The notes beneath the pieces were generated by a model. That model worked only from the letters and a program-made list of their open reading frames with translations. It ran no database searches and had not been told where the DNA came from. Shown piece after piece: positions 42,824 through 54,494 of a DNA stretch of 64,000 nucleotides. The position numbers and the translations under genes were made by a program. Position 1 is the stretch's first letter. The number at the start of each line of letters is the position of its first letter. Origin of the DNA: Chaetoderma sp. LZ-2023a (Eukaryota; Mollusca; Caudofoveata; Chaetodermatida; Chaetodermatidae). The stretch is from NCBI GenBank assembly GCA_034401795.1, contig CM067359.1, positions 146,388,233 to 146,452,232 on the forward strand, given 5' to 3'.

Positions 42824-44206
42824 TGAAGATTTCTGATCTTCGGGTCCTCGTGAATTAACCCTCTTCCCACTTCGGCAAGACTTGTATGTGAGGTTGCTGC
42901 GACAACCTGTCTTACCGAGGATGAAAGAGAATGATACGAGCTCGCCTCGTCTAAAAGATGTATCAGACGATATTTGTATTCGTATCCGGGCCTGATCTGA
43001 CTGATGTTTCAGAACGTATAGATTCGCTACGGTGGTCTTCCGTAGTATCCAGATTTAACAAAACCAAACTCGTGCCTTGGTTATCAAGGTGATAGATTTA
43101 TTCTATTCTAACTGTACGATATGACTAAAATTGTGAGCTTTTCTCTCACTAATTACAATCTAATACTTTATATGTAATTGCCTATCTATTCTTAAATGAA
43201 CTAGTATTGCTCTCAACTACTCTGATTTGCTATACTATTCAAACTGGCTACCCAAAATCATTCGACGCGAACTTGGTACAAGGTACGAGGCGGACCGGAC
43301 TTTTTTCATTACCCTTAAAGTCCACTTTTTATACTTCTCTCCAGTTCTTTACCATGTTCATTTTTGTTCTTCTTTCCAGAGTTTGATTCAATGCTCATTG
43401 ATTGTGACGTCATCCTGACTAATCAAATCACGATTTTCTCTCTTATGAATAGAACACCGAACAAGTTAAGTGATGGAATCCTATCCGATAACCTCCCCAA
43501 ATTTGATACCGATGGATGAGTGTTTCGACATTTTTCGTCTGGTTTTCTAATCTTTTTGGCGCCAGACGCTACTATGTCCATGTCCGGCCCCTTGCTTATT
43601 AGGCCTGCGCCTGCATTTTGCAAGGGTGTCACGACGTAGGCATCAAGTGGCATATCCACTTCACCACACCCGGCGCCGTATCTGGTGTCGTGGGTGTCGC
43701 CTCTATACAATTATAGAAATTCGGTCCCATTACCACGGTCTCATGGTAAGTCGGTCGTCGCCACGTTACTACGTCTTTCTATGATTCATTCAATCTGTGC
43801 TACATACATATACTCTGTCCGTAGCCCCTACCGACGCTCTTGCTTGAATATTTAGAAAACTATTGGTCGTAACTTCTGCTGAATACGATAAAAGGTTATG
43901 CCGTGACTGCAGCAACAACTTTCATCTTTCAACCACCGATAGATTCCATCAGCTCGCTGCCCTAAATCTTAGTCTATTCTATTCCAATTTTACTTATTGT
44001 ATTAATTACATTTTCATGTTAGTTTCGCACATCGACTTGAGCACACACTAGATCGCGCTATTACATCTATTACATTTTTCGTTCATCGTGTTATCCGTTC
44101 CTTATCTCGCCTGGTATTCAAATGTGGTAATTCACTGGGGTCTTAGACTGCAAATGTAAGATGTCCCCGGGGTCATGACCCCCCAGAAGACAATCCCATA
44201 TCTACA
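42824..44206 (-). repeat. 5' LTR of the env-bearing element
   Basis: It is the same length as the 3' LTR, with differences seen for example near 42960, 43088, 43176, 43246, 43369 and 43586. It drives transcription toward lower coordinates. Confidence 0.95.
43325..43412 (-). promoter_or_regulatory. LTR promoter: CRE 72 bp upstream of TATA box
   Basis: TATAAAAAG reads on the minus strand at 43333-43325. The perfect palindrome TGACGTCA lies at 43405-43412, about 72 bp upstream. The same pair recurs in the other LTR. A CRE at this distance is typical of ATF/CREB-responsive retroviral U3 regions. Start of transcription is expected near 43300. Confidence 0.6.
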
Positions 44207-44210
44207 ATAT

Positions 44211-44542
44211 GTTTATCTGAACCACATCTAAAACATACTCGCTTAGGTGCGTTGGTAGACGTATTTTGTTTATTTTTAGATGGATAGTTTGTGGCATGAG
44301 TTTTTTACTTAAATTTTGTATGGACATTTGCTACTTCAGAAGCCTCGCCTGTTGTATCGCCGTATTTCCTGTGATGGACTTGATTCGCGTATGGCTGTCT
44401 CAATCTGACGTGATAAATCCGATGTTTTGGTTAAAGTCAAATCGGATTCAAGCAAAAGTCGCTCACGAATGCTCGGAATTAATGTTTTTTCAACAATTTG
44501 ATCTCTGATCATCTCTTCTGCTAATGCACCAAATTCACACAA
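44211..44542 (-). pseudogene. Older Gypsy gag, 5' part interrupted by the retroelement
   Basis: The frame has CEFGALAEEMIRDQIVE, IPSIRERLLLESDL and a run toward VCFRCGSDKH, the first zinc knuckle of a common invertebrate Gypsy gag (the family often labelled K02A2.6-like). A frameshift lies near 44335. The ATAT duplication follows the knuckle histidine codon and the rest lies at 33001-33139. Upstream it is cut off at about 44545 next to a microsatellite. Confidence 0.75.
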
Positions 44543-44576
44543 TCACTGCCTACACAATTTCCTGGGGTGGTGGTAG

Positions 44577-44579
44577 GCG

Positions 44580-44622
<43 letters not shown>

Positions 44623-44658
44623 CCATAGCCGTCTCTGCTGCTGCTGCTGCTGCCGCCG

Positions 44659-44744
<86 letters not shown>

Positions 44745-44756
44745 GCTGCTGCTACG
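44577..44756. repeat. (TAG)n-(CTG)n-(CTA)n compound microsatellite
   Basis: About 14 TAG units are followed by CTGCTG and CCGCCG units and then by about 32 CTA/TAC units. TAG and CTA are complementary, so the two blocks can fold on each other. The serine and tyrosine runs predicted from it are artefacts. Confidence 0.95.
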
Positions 44757-44829
44757 TAAAAATGGCATGCGTATATGTCATTGTGGTTTGCCGCATGCCA
44801 GACGCATTCAGTGCGTTAATTTTCCGCTG

Positions 44830-45811
44830 TGCAGTGGATGAGCACCTTTACATTTGGTTCCGCCCCCACGGGTGGGTGATGGGGGTCAAAAGGCCATGAT
44901 TGTAACGCAACTCCTCTGACACTGTTTGACAGAATCCAACCAAATTAAGTATGTCAGTTACCCATATCATTGTGGAGTTAATGAGCACATTTACATTTGG
45001 CCTCGCCACACGGGTGTATGGGATGGGGGGGGGGGGGCTGTCAAAAGGTCATGAAATTGATTGTAATGCAACTCCTCTGACACTGTTCGACGAAATTCAA
45101 CCAAACTTGGTATGTGAATTACCCAAATGATTGCAAAATGACATTTACATTTGGCTTCGCCGCCGAGGTGTGGGGTGTGTCAAAAGTTCAAGGCGCTGAA
45201 CGTGGGGATTTGTGATGACGCGTCATCGACTGCTCAATCTAGTTATCCCCAAGCTTTTCGAAGAAAAAGTTGGGATTATGTGATTCGACCTGTGTACGTG
45301 CATGCTTGTCGGCCGTCTGTGCACTTATTCATTTTAACGCATCTTCTAGATCGTTTAAGATAGAAACTTGAAACGTTGGTGATGATTATACCTATGGGCA
45401 AGGAAGTGCATGGCACTTTTGGAATTTTGTTCTCCCCCAGCCCGGGCTGGGCCCAGGGGGTAAAAACGTCAAAATTAGCCAGTAATTATCGATTGTAAAG
45501 CAACTCCTCCTAGACCATTTCAAATAGAAACTTAAAACTTTGGGAATGATTGCACACCTGGATAGGGATGTCCATGACACTTTTGGAATCTTGGTGTGAC
45601 CCTCAGGGACAGGACCCTTGGGTGGGGAAATTTTTTCCAACGGTTGCATGTCGCATATCATTTTCAAGCCAATGATTAGTAGCCTACAGGACAAGGAACT
45701 ATTTTGATCTTGGCTCAAACTGAAGTTAGGGGGCGGGATCAAAAAGTCAAAATTGGCCAGTAATTATCGATTGTAATGCAACTCCGCCTAGACCAAACAC
45801 ACGTGTCATGC
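44830..45811. repeat. ~150-bp degenerate tandem repeat, cut by a gap
   Basis: Units carry TTTACATTTGG-TCCGCC and GCAACTCCTCTGACACTGTT near 44850/44910, 44990/45070 and 45135; later units are more diverged (GCAACTCCTCCTAGACC at 45500, GCAACTCCGCCTAGACC at 45779). The array runs into the N gap. Confidence 0.75.
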
Positions 45812-46311
45812 NNNNNNNNNNNNNNNNNNNNNNNNNNNNNNNNNNNNNNNNNNNNNNNNNNNNNNNNNNNNNNNNNNNNNNNNNNNNNNNNNNNNNNNNN
45901 NNNNNNNNNNNNNNNNNNNNNNNNNNNNNNNNNNNNNNNNNNNNNNNNNNNNNNNNNNNNNNNNNNNNNNNNNNNNNNNNNNNNNNNNNNNNNNNNNNNN
46001 NNNNNNNNNNNNNNNNNNNNNNNNNNNNNNNNNNNNNNNNNNNNNNNNNNNNNNNNNNNNNNNNNNNNNNNNNNNNNNNNNNNNNNNNNNNNNNNNNNNN
46101 NNNNNNNNNNNNNNNNNNNNNNNNNNNNNNNNNNNNNNNNNNNNNNNNNNNNNNNNNNNNNNNNNNNNNNNNNNNNNNNNNNNNNNNNNNNNNNNNNNNN
46201 NNNNNNNNNNNNNNNNNNNNNNNNNNNNNNNNNNNNNNNNNNNNNNNNNNNNNNNNNNNNNNNNNNNNNNNNNNNNNNNNNNNNNNNNNNNNNNNNNNNN
46301 NNNNNNNNNNN
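45812..46311. other. 500-N assembly gap
   Basis: Exactly 500 unknown bases, probably a fixed-size scaffold gap, so the real distance is unknown. Confidence 1.
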
Positions 46312-48249
46312 ACGACACGACGATGTTGTTGAATGAGCTCAGCACAGAATTGTACCAGCAGCAGTGGCAGTAAAATTTGACTTACAGACCTGCTGGTGTC
46401 TTACTCGGCTAACGTTTTAAGCGTATGGCTATTTTTAGCAGTTGCCTAGCATGCCTTAAAATCTAGGTTTGCTCGTCGCCAAACTGTAATGTTGTATACT
46501 TGATACACTTGCATTTGAACTTATAGACGTATACTTTAGTAAACTGACAGATTACCGATGTAATAACAAAACTTGTACGTAGGCACTACTAAAACAACTT
46601 TAATAACTACACAACTTGACTGAATAGATATTGACTTTAAGTAAATATGTAAAGTAAATTAATAAGCAAATAAAGTAAGCAGGCAGGTCTGTACCATACA
46701 TAGTACACCGGGATAGATCCAGAGCTAGCGTCAAACTGGCTCCCCTGCTCTGGTTACCCTGGCTATGTTGGTCAGACTAATTAAAGGGGCCTATGCGGGT
46801 AGCAATATACAACAAAATGCAAACTTAAAAACGCGCAAAACAGGAATTCTGATTTCAACTTTTCCAATATCGGCAATAGATAAAGGCGCATCCCCACTTG
46901 ATGCGGCGCGGGCGGGCGGCGCGGTTCCATCCTCTTTAAAACGTTATTGTATCTACATTAATCGCATCTCCACTGGATGAGCGCGGCGCAGGCGACGAGA
47001 CAGTTGTAAACTGAATCTACACCAAACGCGAATTTTCTGCGCAAATCTGCAGGAATATGAAAATCCGTTTGATCTTAACAAGTCGACAAGATAGACACTG
47101 TTCAATTTGCTCTACACATCAGGATGATATAGAGTCCAAGTACAAGGTAATATTAATAAGTGTATGACCGTATGTGATCAATTTTGTCTCCACGTATTAC
47201 CATGTCAATGCATACACACCCCTCTGCGGATATACATGCATTGGCGTAGCTTGACCTTTTTCCAGGGGTGGGGGGTGGGGGTGGGGGTAAAGCATGAAGC
47301 AAAAATTGCTGAGAAATTACCGTGATCGTCAGTAAGCAAACGCCAAGGGTTGTGTGCGGGTCCTTCCCCAGAAAATTTTAAAATCTTTGTGCTCTCAGAT
47401 GACATCTCGTGCATTTCCAGACATGAATATGGAAGCTCGGTTGGTTGTTAAATTATTTTATTTTACCAATTTCATTTTTTTCATAATATTTTAGTTGGTT
47501 GAGGAGTGAGGACGAGGCTTTTCCATTGAAGCATCACAACATTGTCGTGGCGATACTAAGAATGGACATATTATAGCATTCCAAATTTGAGAACAACTTC
47601 CAACAGACAGAATATTCTTTAGACTAACTGGACATAACGTAGGTGCTGCATCATGCTGGAAGCTATTGCTGCATAACTGCCTAAGGTAGCAATAGATTCA
47701 GGGGCGTCGTGCAAGCCGAAAGGTAATATTTTTTTTTGAGCTGTAAAACCATTCAGCAATTAATTACACTAGTTATTGTCCATTATAACATATTTTAACC
47801 CTTTACTGACAGGGGAGATAACTCCTATACTGGATAAACAGCCATGTATGTGACTGCTTTTGAAAACAGGTCTCGGATATAATTACGTTAAAGACTTGGT
47901 CATATCAATGCAAAGCTGTCAAAACATATTCCTTGTATGTACACGTATATGTATGGCTATTGTCCGTGCCCAACGAGTTATCTCCCTTGGTACATGTGAC
48001 CAGAGAAGTCTAAGAAGCACTATAGCATTAGTAGATACACAGAGATAGGTTGGTGGTAAAGTTTCAATGATCTTAGATATCAGTTTTTGTGCGACACCAT
48101 AAAACCATATGCAGTTTAGTCAGCCTCATATGGTACGGACTCAGCTGGAGCTTCCAGTCCTGATGTTGTTATCTAGAAGTCCATGCTAATAACATACCAA
48201 GAGTTAGTAGTTAGTCACTTTTATAAGAATCGTACATTTTAACAATTGA
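46312..48249. other. Noncoding stretch, no recognised feature
   Basis: Only short random frames are present. A G-rich block (GGGGTGGGGGGTGGGGGTGG) lies near 47265-47285. Confidence 0.5.
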
Positions 48250-48775
48250 CCCTTTAACACTCCAGCTGGTGAAAACATGTTCTGTAGTGTCCTTGAGAAA
48301 TGTCCATATGTAGAACAAGAGAATTATTATTTTGAAAATTGACCACTAGAATGAGTGTCTCCATAACCGAGCCACTGGTAAATTTTCAAAAATGTGTTTC
48401 CCTTGCTCTGCAAACGGACATTTTCTATAGGAAAATTTAATTTTCTTAAACCAATTTTATGATTAAAGGTCCACGACATATGAAAACGTTACCGTGACTC
48501 AGTGACTCAGTGAGTGGTCAAAACCGGCCTCTGAAATCAAATTGTCTTGAGAAATGACCATTTGCAGGCCAAGAGAAGACTATTTTTGAAATTTTACCAC
48601 AAATGTTAAAAAATTGTCTTGGCTTGCAAATGGGCATTTATTAACCCTTTAATGGTCAAATCGGCCAAAACCGGCCTCTGCAGTGTTCCTGAGATATGCC
48701 CTTTTGCTGACTAAGAGAATACTATTTTTGAAAATGTATCACTGGAATGACTGGCTCCGAGAATACTCTTTCTTG
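48250..48775. mobile_element. MITE family B copies (two or three, rearranged)
   Basis: AACACTCCAGCTGGTG, TTTTGAAAATTGACCAC and GAGCCACTGGTAAATTTTC mark one copy (48250-48430). A second starts near 48530 with CGGCCTCTGAAATC, and a third at 48642 with TTAACCCTTTAATGGTCAAA and ATCACTGGAATGACTGGCTC. The right arm of the third is missing where the Gypsy element begins. Confidence 0.7.
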
Positions 48776-48899
48776 GTCAGCAAATTGACCTGCTTCCATA
48801 GAGGTGGACACCTCTTCCCTGACCCACCCCCCCCAATATCTCATCAATGATGTAGAGTACTCCACGCCCACCACTACAACTAACACACCACCATCTGCC

Positions 48900-49253
48900 A
48901 ACCCCACATAAACAATTGTATACCAAGAACCACCATCAGATGCAAGCATCTCAGGGTAGAGGTAGTAGTCAGTCCCGCCGAGGGGTTGGCAACCAAGGCC
49001 CTGGACACAAAATCAACAACAATGGCTACCGTGAGAAAACTAGATGACACAAATGGCTTCTCTAGCCAACATATTAACAATGCTATCCACCATGGTTGTC
49101 GCGCAAAACACCACACGCACCACTCCAAAACTGAATACCTGTTTTGAGTGTGGGCTTTCTAGACATTGGAGGGAGAGATGCCCTAAACGTCGTCCCTCCA
49201 ATTCTCCTGTCCCAGGCCATACCACGCCCAAGCCGGATAAACCATTAAACTAA
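48900..49253 (+). pseudogene. Gypsy gag remnant with zinc knuckle
   Basis: The readable part ends CFECGLSRHWRERCPKRRPS, a CCHC-type knuckle (CxxC-x4-H-x4-C), then a proline-rich tail and a stop. The capsid region upstream is too eroded to define. Confidence 0.6.
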
Positions 49254-49639
49254 CTGGGGCACTGAACAACGAGTCAACTCAGTGCCAATCTGCTCGACCC
49301 GGCTCAACCGAGGCCATCGGTAAAACATCAAACACAACCATCAAATCCTCCATTACACCCACAAACATACACACCCAAATGACTTCGCCAACGTTGGTAC
49401 CCCTGACGTACACAGCGCCGAAAGTGCTGATGCTCTCTCCTTCTTTACTAATGGCTGCACCGTCAAATCTACGTCAACACCACCTTCTTTTCTGTGTAGA
49501 ATAGCAGTAGTTGGCACCAAAGTCAACCCTGATCTAACGGTCTTATTAGTACCACATCCAACCATTATGGCACCAAATACAGGGTGTCCTCTACTGGATT
49601 GCAACACTAATATTCCTCCACCATCACCCACCACATCTC

Positions 49640-50516
49640 ACAGTGGTAGTGTAATACGTCAGACGAATTCAATCTTCCGGCCAAATGGCATACAGAGAAT
49701 GGGAAACACACTCATAAAGATCGGGGATGGATTAAGTGCTGCTTCTTCTGTGCATCAAAGAAACATATTATGACCCAATGTCCCAAGTGGGTTACACAGA
49801 TGAAGCTGCTGCTTGCCCACACCGCTGATCCAACCCATGCTGCCACTACCATTGATATTAGCATTACACCACATACACCAACTACAGTAACAGCACCATT
49901 TCTACCCCCCAACCTGCCTTCGCCGACGCCGACCATGCAGCAGCGAAGACAGTTCGGTCCTTTCCTCACTCAGCCACCTATAGCACTCACCGAGGCAATG
50001 GTCAAACAGGCCATTTATATAAACGATCCCATTAACAAGGGGGAAGATAATAAAGGCATTATCATCGACACTCTTCCTCATACAGAGTACAAAACTATCT
50101 ATAAGTGCGCTTGTCTCTTTGGCGGCATGTCCACCAGTGCTACTGTGGACACTGAAGCCTCCATCAGTTTTCAATAAGCGGCTATATGAGATTACTCACT
50201 TCATAGACGCCCACCCCTTAAGTCAACAAACATATTCCTACAGACAGCCACTGGTACTGACGTGCATGTGGCCAGTATAGTTAACATTGCAATCCAGATA
50301 GAGGAGAGGCAATTCATACAGCGAGTTGTCATCGCCTCTATCCAAAACGGTGCCCTTCTTGGTGCTGATTTCCTCAGTGCTAGCGAAGCCATAATCCACT
50401 GCCGCCAACAAGAATTAGATAAACATGGCCGTCGCATACCCCTAGGACCGGGGTCATCAATGTACAACACATGTGCATTAATATTGACTTTTACAGCCAC
50501 AGTTGAGCTGGACTGA
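49640..50516 (+). pseudogene. Gypsy second knuckle and protease
   Basis: KCCFFCASKKHIMTQCPKW (about 49733-49790) is a second CCHC knuckle. After a proline/threonine-rich linker comes the protease: STSATVDTEASISF (about 50128-50172) has DTE in place of the catalytic DTG. After a frameshift the C-terminal half continues through GALLGADFLSASEAI (50349-50393). The DTG to DTE change alone would disable it. Confidence 0.65.
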
Positions 50517-50570
50517 GAGGAAATCCTTTGGGCCACTTCATCACACCATCTTCAAACAACACATACCACA

Positions 50571-51719
50571 ATGATAGAACCTGACCCTGAATATATGCTA
50601 GCTTCTCAATGCATTAGTCCCTGTGTATTGATAGATATCACCAACAAGGATCAGATACCCTTCAGAGTATCTAATGGCACAGCAGATGCTATCACACTAA
50701 ACCCAGCCATTCGCTGTGGCCATTTGGTGGAAGTAATCTCGGTGGAAACACACCCTCCCTCACATACACCTACAGTGCTGTCTGATGATAGCCTACCACA
50801 ACACCTACATGAGTTGTACTTGCATGCCACAATAGGCCTCACTAAAACACAAAAACGTGAAGTACACCGTTTACTACATAAGTACTGGGACAGTTTCTCC
50901 TCAGGTGATTTGGACCTGGGAGAAATGCACCTAGTATGCCACTCCATTGACACAGGACATAGTCAGCCGGTCTGCCAACCCGTACATCGTCTTCCAATAC
51001 ATAAGGAAGCAGAAGCCCATCAGCAAGTAACCGATATACTGAGAACAGGCGTTATCGGACCCTCAGCAACCCCTTGGGTCAGGCCAATAGTCCTCGCAGG
51101 TAAGAGGGATGGGTCATTACGCTTTTGCATCGACTACCATCACCTTAATGATCTGAGTGTGAAAGATGCATATCCCCTACCACACATTGATCAAGCTCTG
51201 GATTCCTTGGCCAGAGCCAAATGGTTCTGCACATTAGACCTTGCGAGTGGTTATTGGCAGGTGGCCATGGAGGAAGCCGATTGCGTGAAGGAAACGGCCT
51301 TTACATGCAGGGATGGCCTATTCCAGTTCCGTAAAATTCCCTATGGCTCGTGCAATGCCCCCCCCCCCGACACATTCGAATGCTTGATGGAGCAGGTTCT
51401 GACCAAACTACAATGGCAGATCTGTTTATGCTATCTGGACGACGTAATTGTCTTTGACTCTTCGTTTGAGCAAACCGCGACCAATATGGTCGAGGTGTTG
51501 GAACGGTTTCGTAATGCCAACCTAAAGCTCAAGCCAAAGAAATGTAATTTCTTCCGAAAAAAGGTTGAATTCCTTGGACATATAATGCGCGGTGTGGCCA
51601 AGTGGAAGACTCCTGTCTCCGTAACCGACACCAGGAGCTTCCTCAGCCTCTGTCAATACTATCGTCGATACATTCGTCATATTAGTGAAATTGCGGCTCC
51701 CTTGTTCCAAGTCACCTAA
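50571..51719 (+). pseudogene. Gypsy reverse transcriptase
   Basis: A 382-codon frame carries WVRPIVLAGKRDGSLRFCID, LDLASGYWQVAM, CLCYLDDVIVF (catalytic YLDD) and KKVEFLGHIM, then SFLSLCQYYRRYIRHI. It ends at TAA after PLFQVT, in the RT-RNase H connection. The domain itself is intact even though the rest of the element is broken. Confidence 0.85.
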
Positions 51720-52195
51720 AAGGGCAGACCCTTCGAGTGGATGAGTGTGAGGAAGCTTTCAAGGCGCTGAAAGCTCAACTAACCACTGTGCCAGTTCTTA
51801 CCCACCCAATCCCTAACATCGATTTCATTCTGGACACGGATGCTTCTGCTTTTGCCATTGGCACCGTTCCATCCCAAGTCGCAGAATATGGAACTGAGCA
51901 GGTATTAGTGTACGGATCACATAGATTACATAATGCAGAACAGATTTAAACGACCACTAAGCAGGAATTATTGGCTGCTGTATACATTACAAAGTATTAC
52001 AAACACTTTCTGTATGGGCACCCATTTACTTTATGTACAGATCACTCCTCCTTATGATGGCTCAGGAATCTGAAGAATCCTGCGGGTAAGATAGCGAGGT
52101 GGCAGGAATCCCTGCAGGCCTTTAATTTCACAGTCGTTCATCAACCAGGCAATCTGCATGGTAACGCCGAATTGGACAGTAGGGTGAGAGTGTAG
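51720..52195 (+). pseudogene. Gypsy RNase H remnant
   Basis: FILDTDASAFAIGTVPSQVA (51824 on) holds the first aspartate. Further frames read TLCTDHSS, RWQESLQAFNFTVVHQPGNL and HGNAELDSR, where NADALSR is expected. Several stops interrupt it. Confidence 0.7.
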
Positions 52196-52439
52196 TGGCT
52201 GAAACCATTATGCACGATTTACAGCCAGGCCCAATCTTTCCAGAACTTCATTGCGATGACTGGAATGTGGCTATGCTCGCCAACAAACAGGCAACAGACG
52301 CGCATACCAAACAAATATATGTGGATCCAGGAGGGGGGTATGCCCTTCCAGGGAATTGGTTAGTCCCTTGTCGAGTGCAGCAAAGTATTACTACCAACGT
52401 TATGCAGAATGTCATGTGCACAGTAACGTTTTGTATATC

Positions 52440-53420
52440 AATAACTGCATCATAGTCCCCGAGCATTTCTGAGTCATGATTCCAGAGCAATTGCGTGACA
52501 ACACTGGACATTTGGCCCTCGAACGAGCAACAGAAAGAACCAAGAATCAGTTCCATTGGATCAATATCTGCGATAGTGTAAAGGCATGGGTAGCCAAATG
52601 TGTGCCCTGCCAATGATGTGTGGTTGGTCAAACACACGCCACGCCTTTACAGCTTAGAATTACTGGTGCCCCGTGGGAGTAAGTATCTATCGATGTGCTC
52701 AGTCCCTTAAACATGACGGAAGAGGACAATAAATACATCCTCATGTTACAATATTACTTCACAAAGTGGGTAGATGCATTTACTTTGCCAGACCAAGAGG
52801 CGGTCACAGTGGTTGATGTCCTTGCTATCAATGTCTTCTGCCATTTTGGCAGTCCCTATGAGTTACACTCAGATCAAGGTAGTGATTTTGAGAGCCGTTT
52901 GATCACCGAGCTCTGCAAATAATTCCATATAGTCAAAACCCGTACGACACCCTACGCATGGTGACAGGATGGTAGAAAGGTTTAACAGAACCCTGGCTGT
53001 CATGTTGCTTAAGGAAATGCACTTTGACTGCCGAGATTGGGATCTTCGGCTCCCATATGTTCTCATGGCATACCACACTTCTGTACATTGCAGCACGGGC
53101 TTCACCCCTGCTAGGTTAATGTTAGGCCACGAGTTAGCAATACCTTTGGATCTAGCCATGCCCAGAATCTGTGGGGAAATGAACTCGCCATCTCTTTACG
53201 TCAAATACATGGAAACTCCTATGAGGCCGGAAAGATGGTTTGGGTTTGCGATACTCAGCGTTCTGCAAATGTACCTAGTAAGCTGAGTTACCAGTGGGGA
53301 GGTCCTTATGTTGTAGTAGGTGACCTACCTGATCCATGACCTGGATGGCCTGACCTCAGTCATCCACTTCGATTGTCGTAGGCCCTGTGATGGCGACGAT
53401 CCAGAGCCTTAGATTGGGCT
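52440..53420 (+). pseudogene. Gypsy integrase remnant
   Basis: Pieces follow the integrase order: GHLALERATERTKNQFHW and CVPCQ (HHCC), IDVLSPLNM (first D), HSDQGSDFESRLITELC (second D), then MVERFNRTLAVMLLKEMHF (catalytic E) and HELAIPLDLAMPRI. The C-terminal part ends IHFDCRRPCDGDDPEP. Stops lie near 52617, 52681, 52921 and 52938. Confidence 0.75.
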
Positions 53421-54385
53421 TGGTGACATGCACAGCATGGGCACCCAGACTGATGTCTCTATGGAGACAGATACTCCCGACATTAACCTCCAGTGTGACG
53501 CCGCTAGTTCGTCCCCTCTCCTACCAAGCCAAGAGTTGGGCCAACCATTGGTTAATGATGAGGACGATGACAGGATTCATGCTCGCCCTCGCCCCTGCTC
53601 AGCTGGGATCTACTAGTTCGTGTAAGCGGTATCTGAAGACCTTTTCGTTTGTACTGTCCATGAAGAGGGGTGGAAGAGTTGTTCCACCTTCTTCTTCCCA
53701 TTCCCATCCACTTCGTGTTATGTCCCCTGATTATCGAAGTGCCGCAGACTGAAGCAGAAGCTAATCCCAGCAGTTATCATGAGCAGGTGAACCATGAACC
53801 TCGACGTCAACTTATCCCAGCCAACCCAATTCCACTCATGATACCTAACCTGTTCCAAACCACACCCTCACCCCACCCAGCCATACCAACATCTACCCAA
53901 ACAGCACCCTATCCCTTTACTGGACCAGCTCCCATCCAAATGGCAGCCTCTCCAACTGTGTCAAGTTCGGACATCACGTTTCCCATTTCCCTCACACTCC
54001 CCTTGTCATCAGAAGTGGTGCTTCTGATATGAGATAACTTACACACCATGGGAGATCAGCCCATATGCACCATCCGCTCTTTTGGCGACTGATGGCAGTC
54101 GAGTAAGTGGCCTGACCAGCAAGTTCTCGAATCACTTATTCCCTGCGTGTCAGAAGTATAAGACTGCGCTGATCGTTGTGTAATGGAAGACTAAGTCCAA
54201 AAATCCCAAGGGCAACCCCATCCAATGGCGCACCACTTCCCGTGTGAAGCGATCAAGACAAACACATAACACATAACATCATCTACCTCATCATCACTCA
54301 CCCCTAAGACTTCGTTAATGACCGTTCGTAACACATGAGAATCATCACCAACACTTGTCAGGGATGCACCCACTGACAAGACGTC
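53421..54385. other. Gypsy 3' region or tail, unresolved
   Basis: One short frame (53428-53616) is acidic and could be the pol C-terminal tail. Another (53670-54032) is rich in Pro, Thr and Ser with no recognised domain. An LTR would be expected here but no direct repeat with the 48 kb side is visible. Confidence 0.4.
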
Positions 54386-54386
54386 G

Positions 54387-54439
54387 GTACACACACGCAC
54401 GCACGCACACACGCACGAACGCACGCACGCACGCACGTA

Positions 54440-54487
<48 letters not shown>

Positions 54488-54494
54488 CACACAG
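54387..54494. repeat. (ACGC)n/(AC)n microsatellite
   Basis: ACGC units with occasional variants pass into a pure AC run at the right end. Confidence 0.95.

Larger units (their letters stand above)
33144..44206 (-). mobile_element. Retrovirus-like Ty3/Gypsy element with env, near-intact
   Basis: The 11,063 bp element has 1,383 bp LTRs at 33144-34526 and 42824-44206, TG...CA ends, and an ATAT target duplication (33140-33143 and 44207-44210). Gag, pol and env are each open over their full length. The LTRs differ at about six positions, so insertion is recent in evolutionary terms. Transcription runs on the minus strand from the LTR at 42824-44206. A primer-binding site candidate (TGGTGAGCCCACTGCC) starts one base after that LTR, and a short purine tract (AAGGGGCG) lies just before the other. 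Confidence 0.93.
48790..53420 (+). mobile_element. Decayed Ty3/Gypsy element, standard domain order
   Basis: Plus-strand pieces follow the order gag knuckles, protease, RT, RNase H, integrase. Several stops and frameshifts are present. I did not find LTRs. The left boundary is near the broken MITE B at 48775. It is a separate lineage from the two Gypsy-type elements at 26.8-44.2 kb (RT motif YLDD rather than YFDD or FVDD). Confidence 0.8.

Noticed and set aside
44550..44899. Serine-, cysteine- and tyrosine-rich frames
   Set aside because: They are translations of the TAG/CTG/CTA microsatellite.
45776..46345. Open frames on both strands across the gap
   Set aside because: They consist of unknown residues from 500 Ns and have no meaning.
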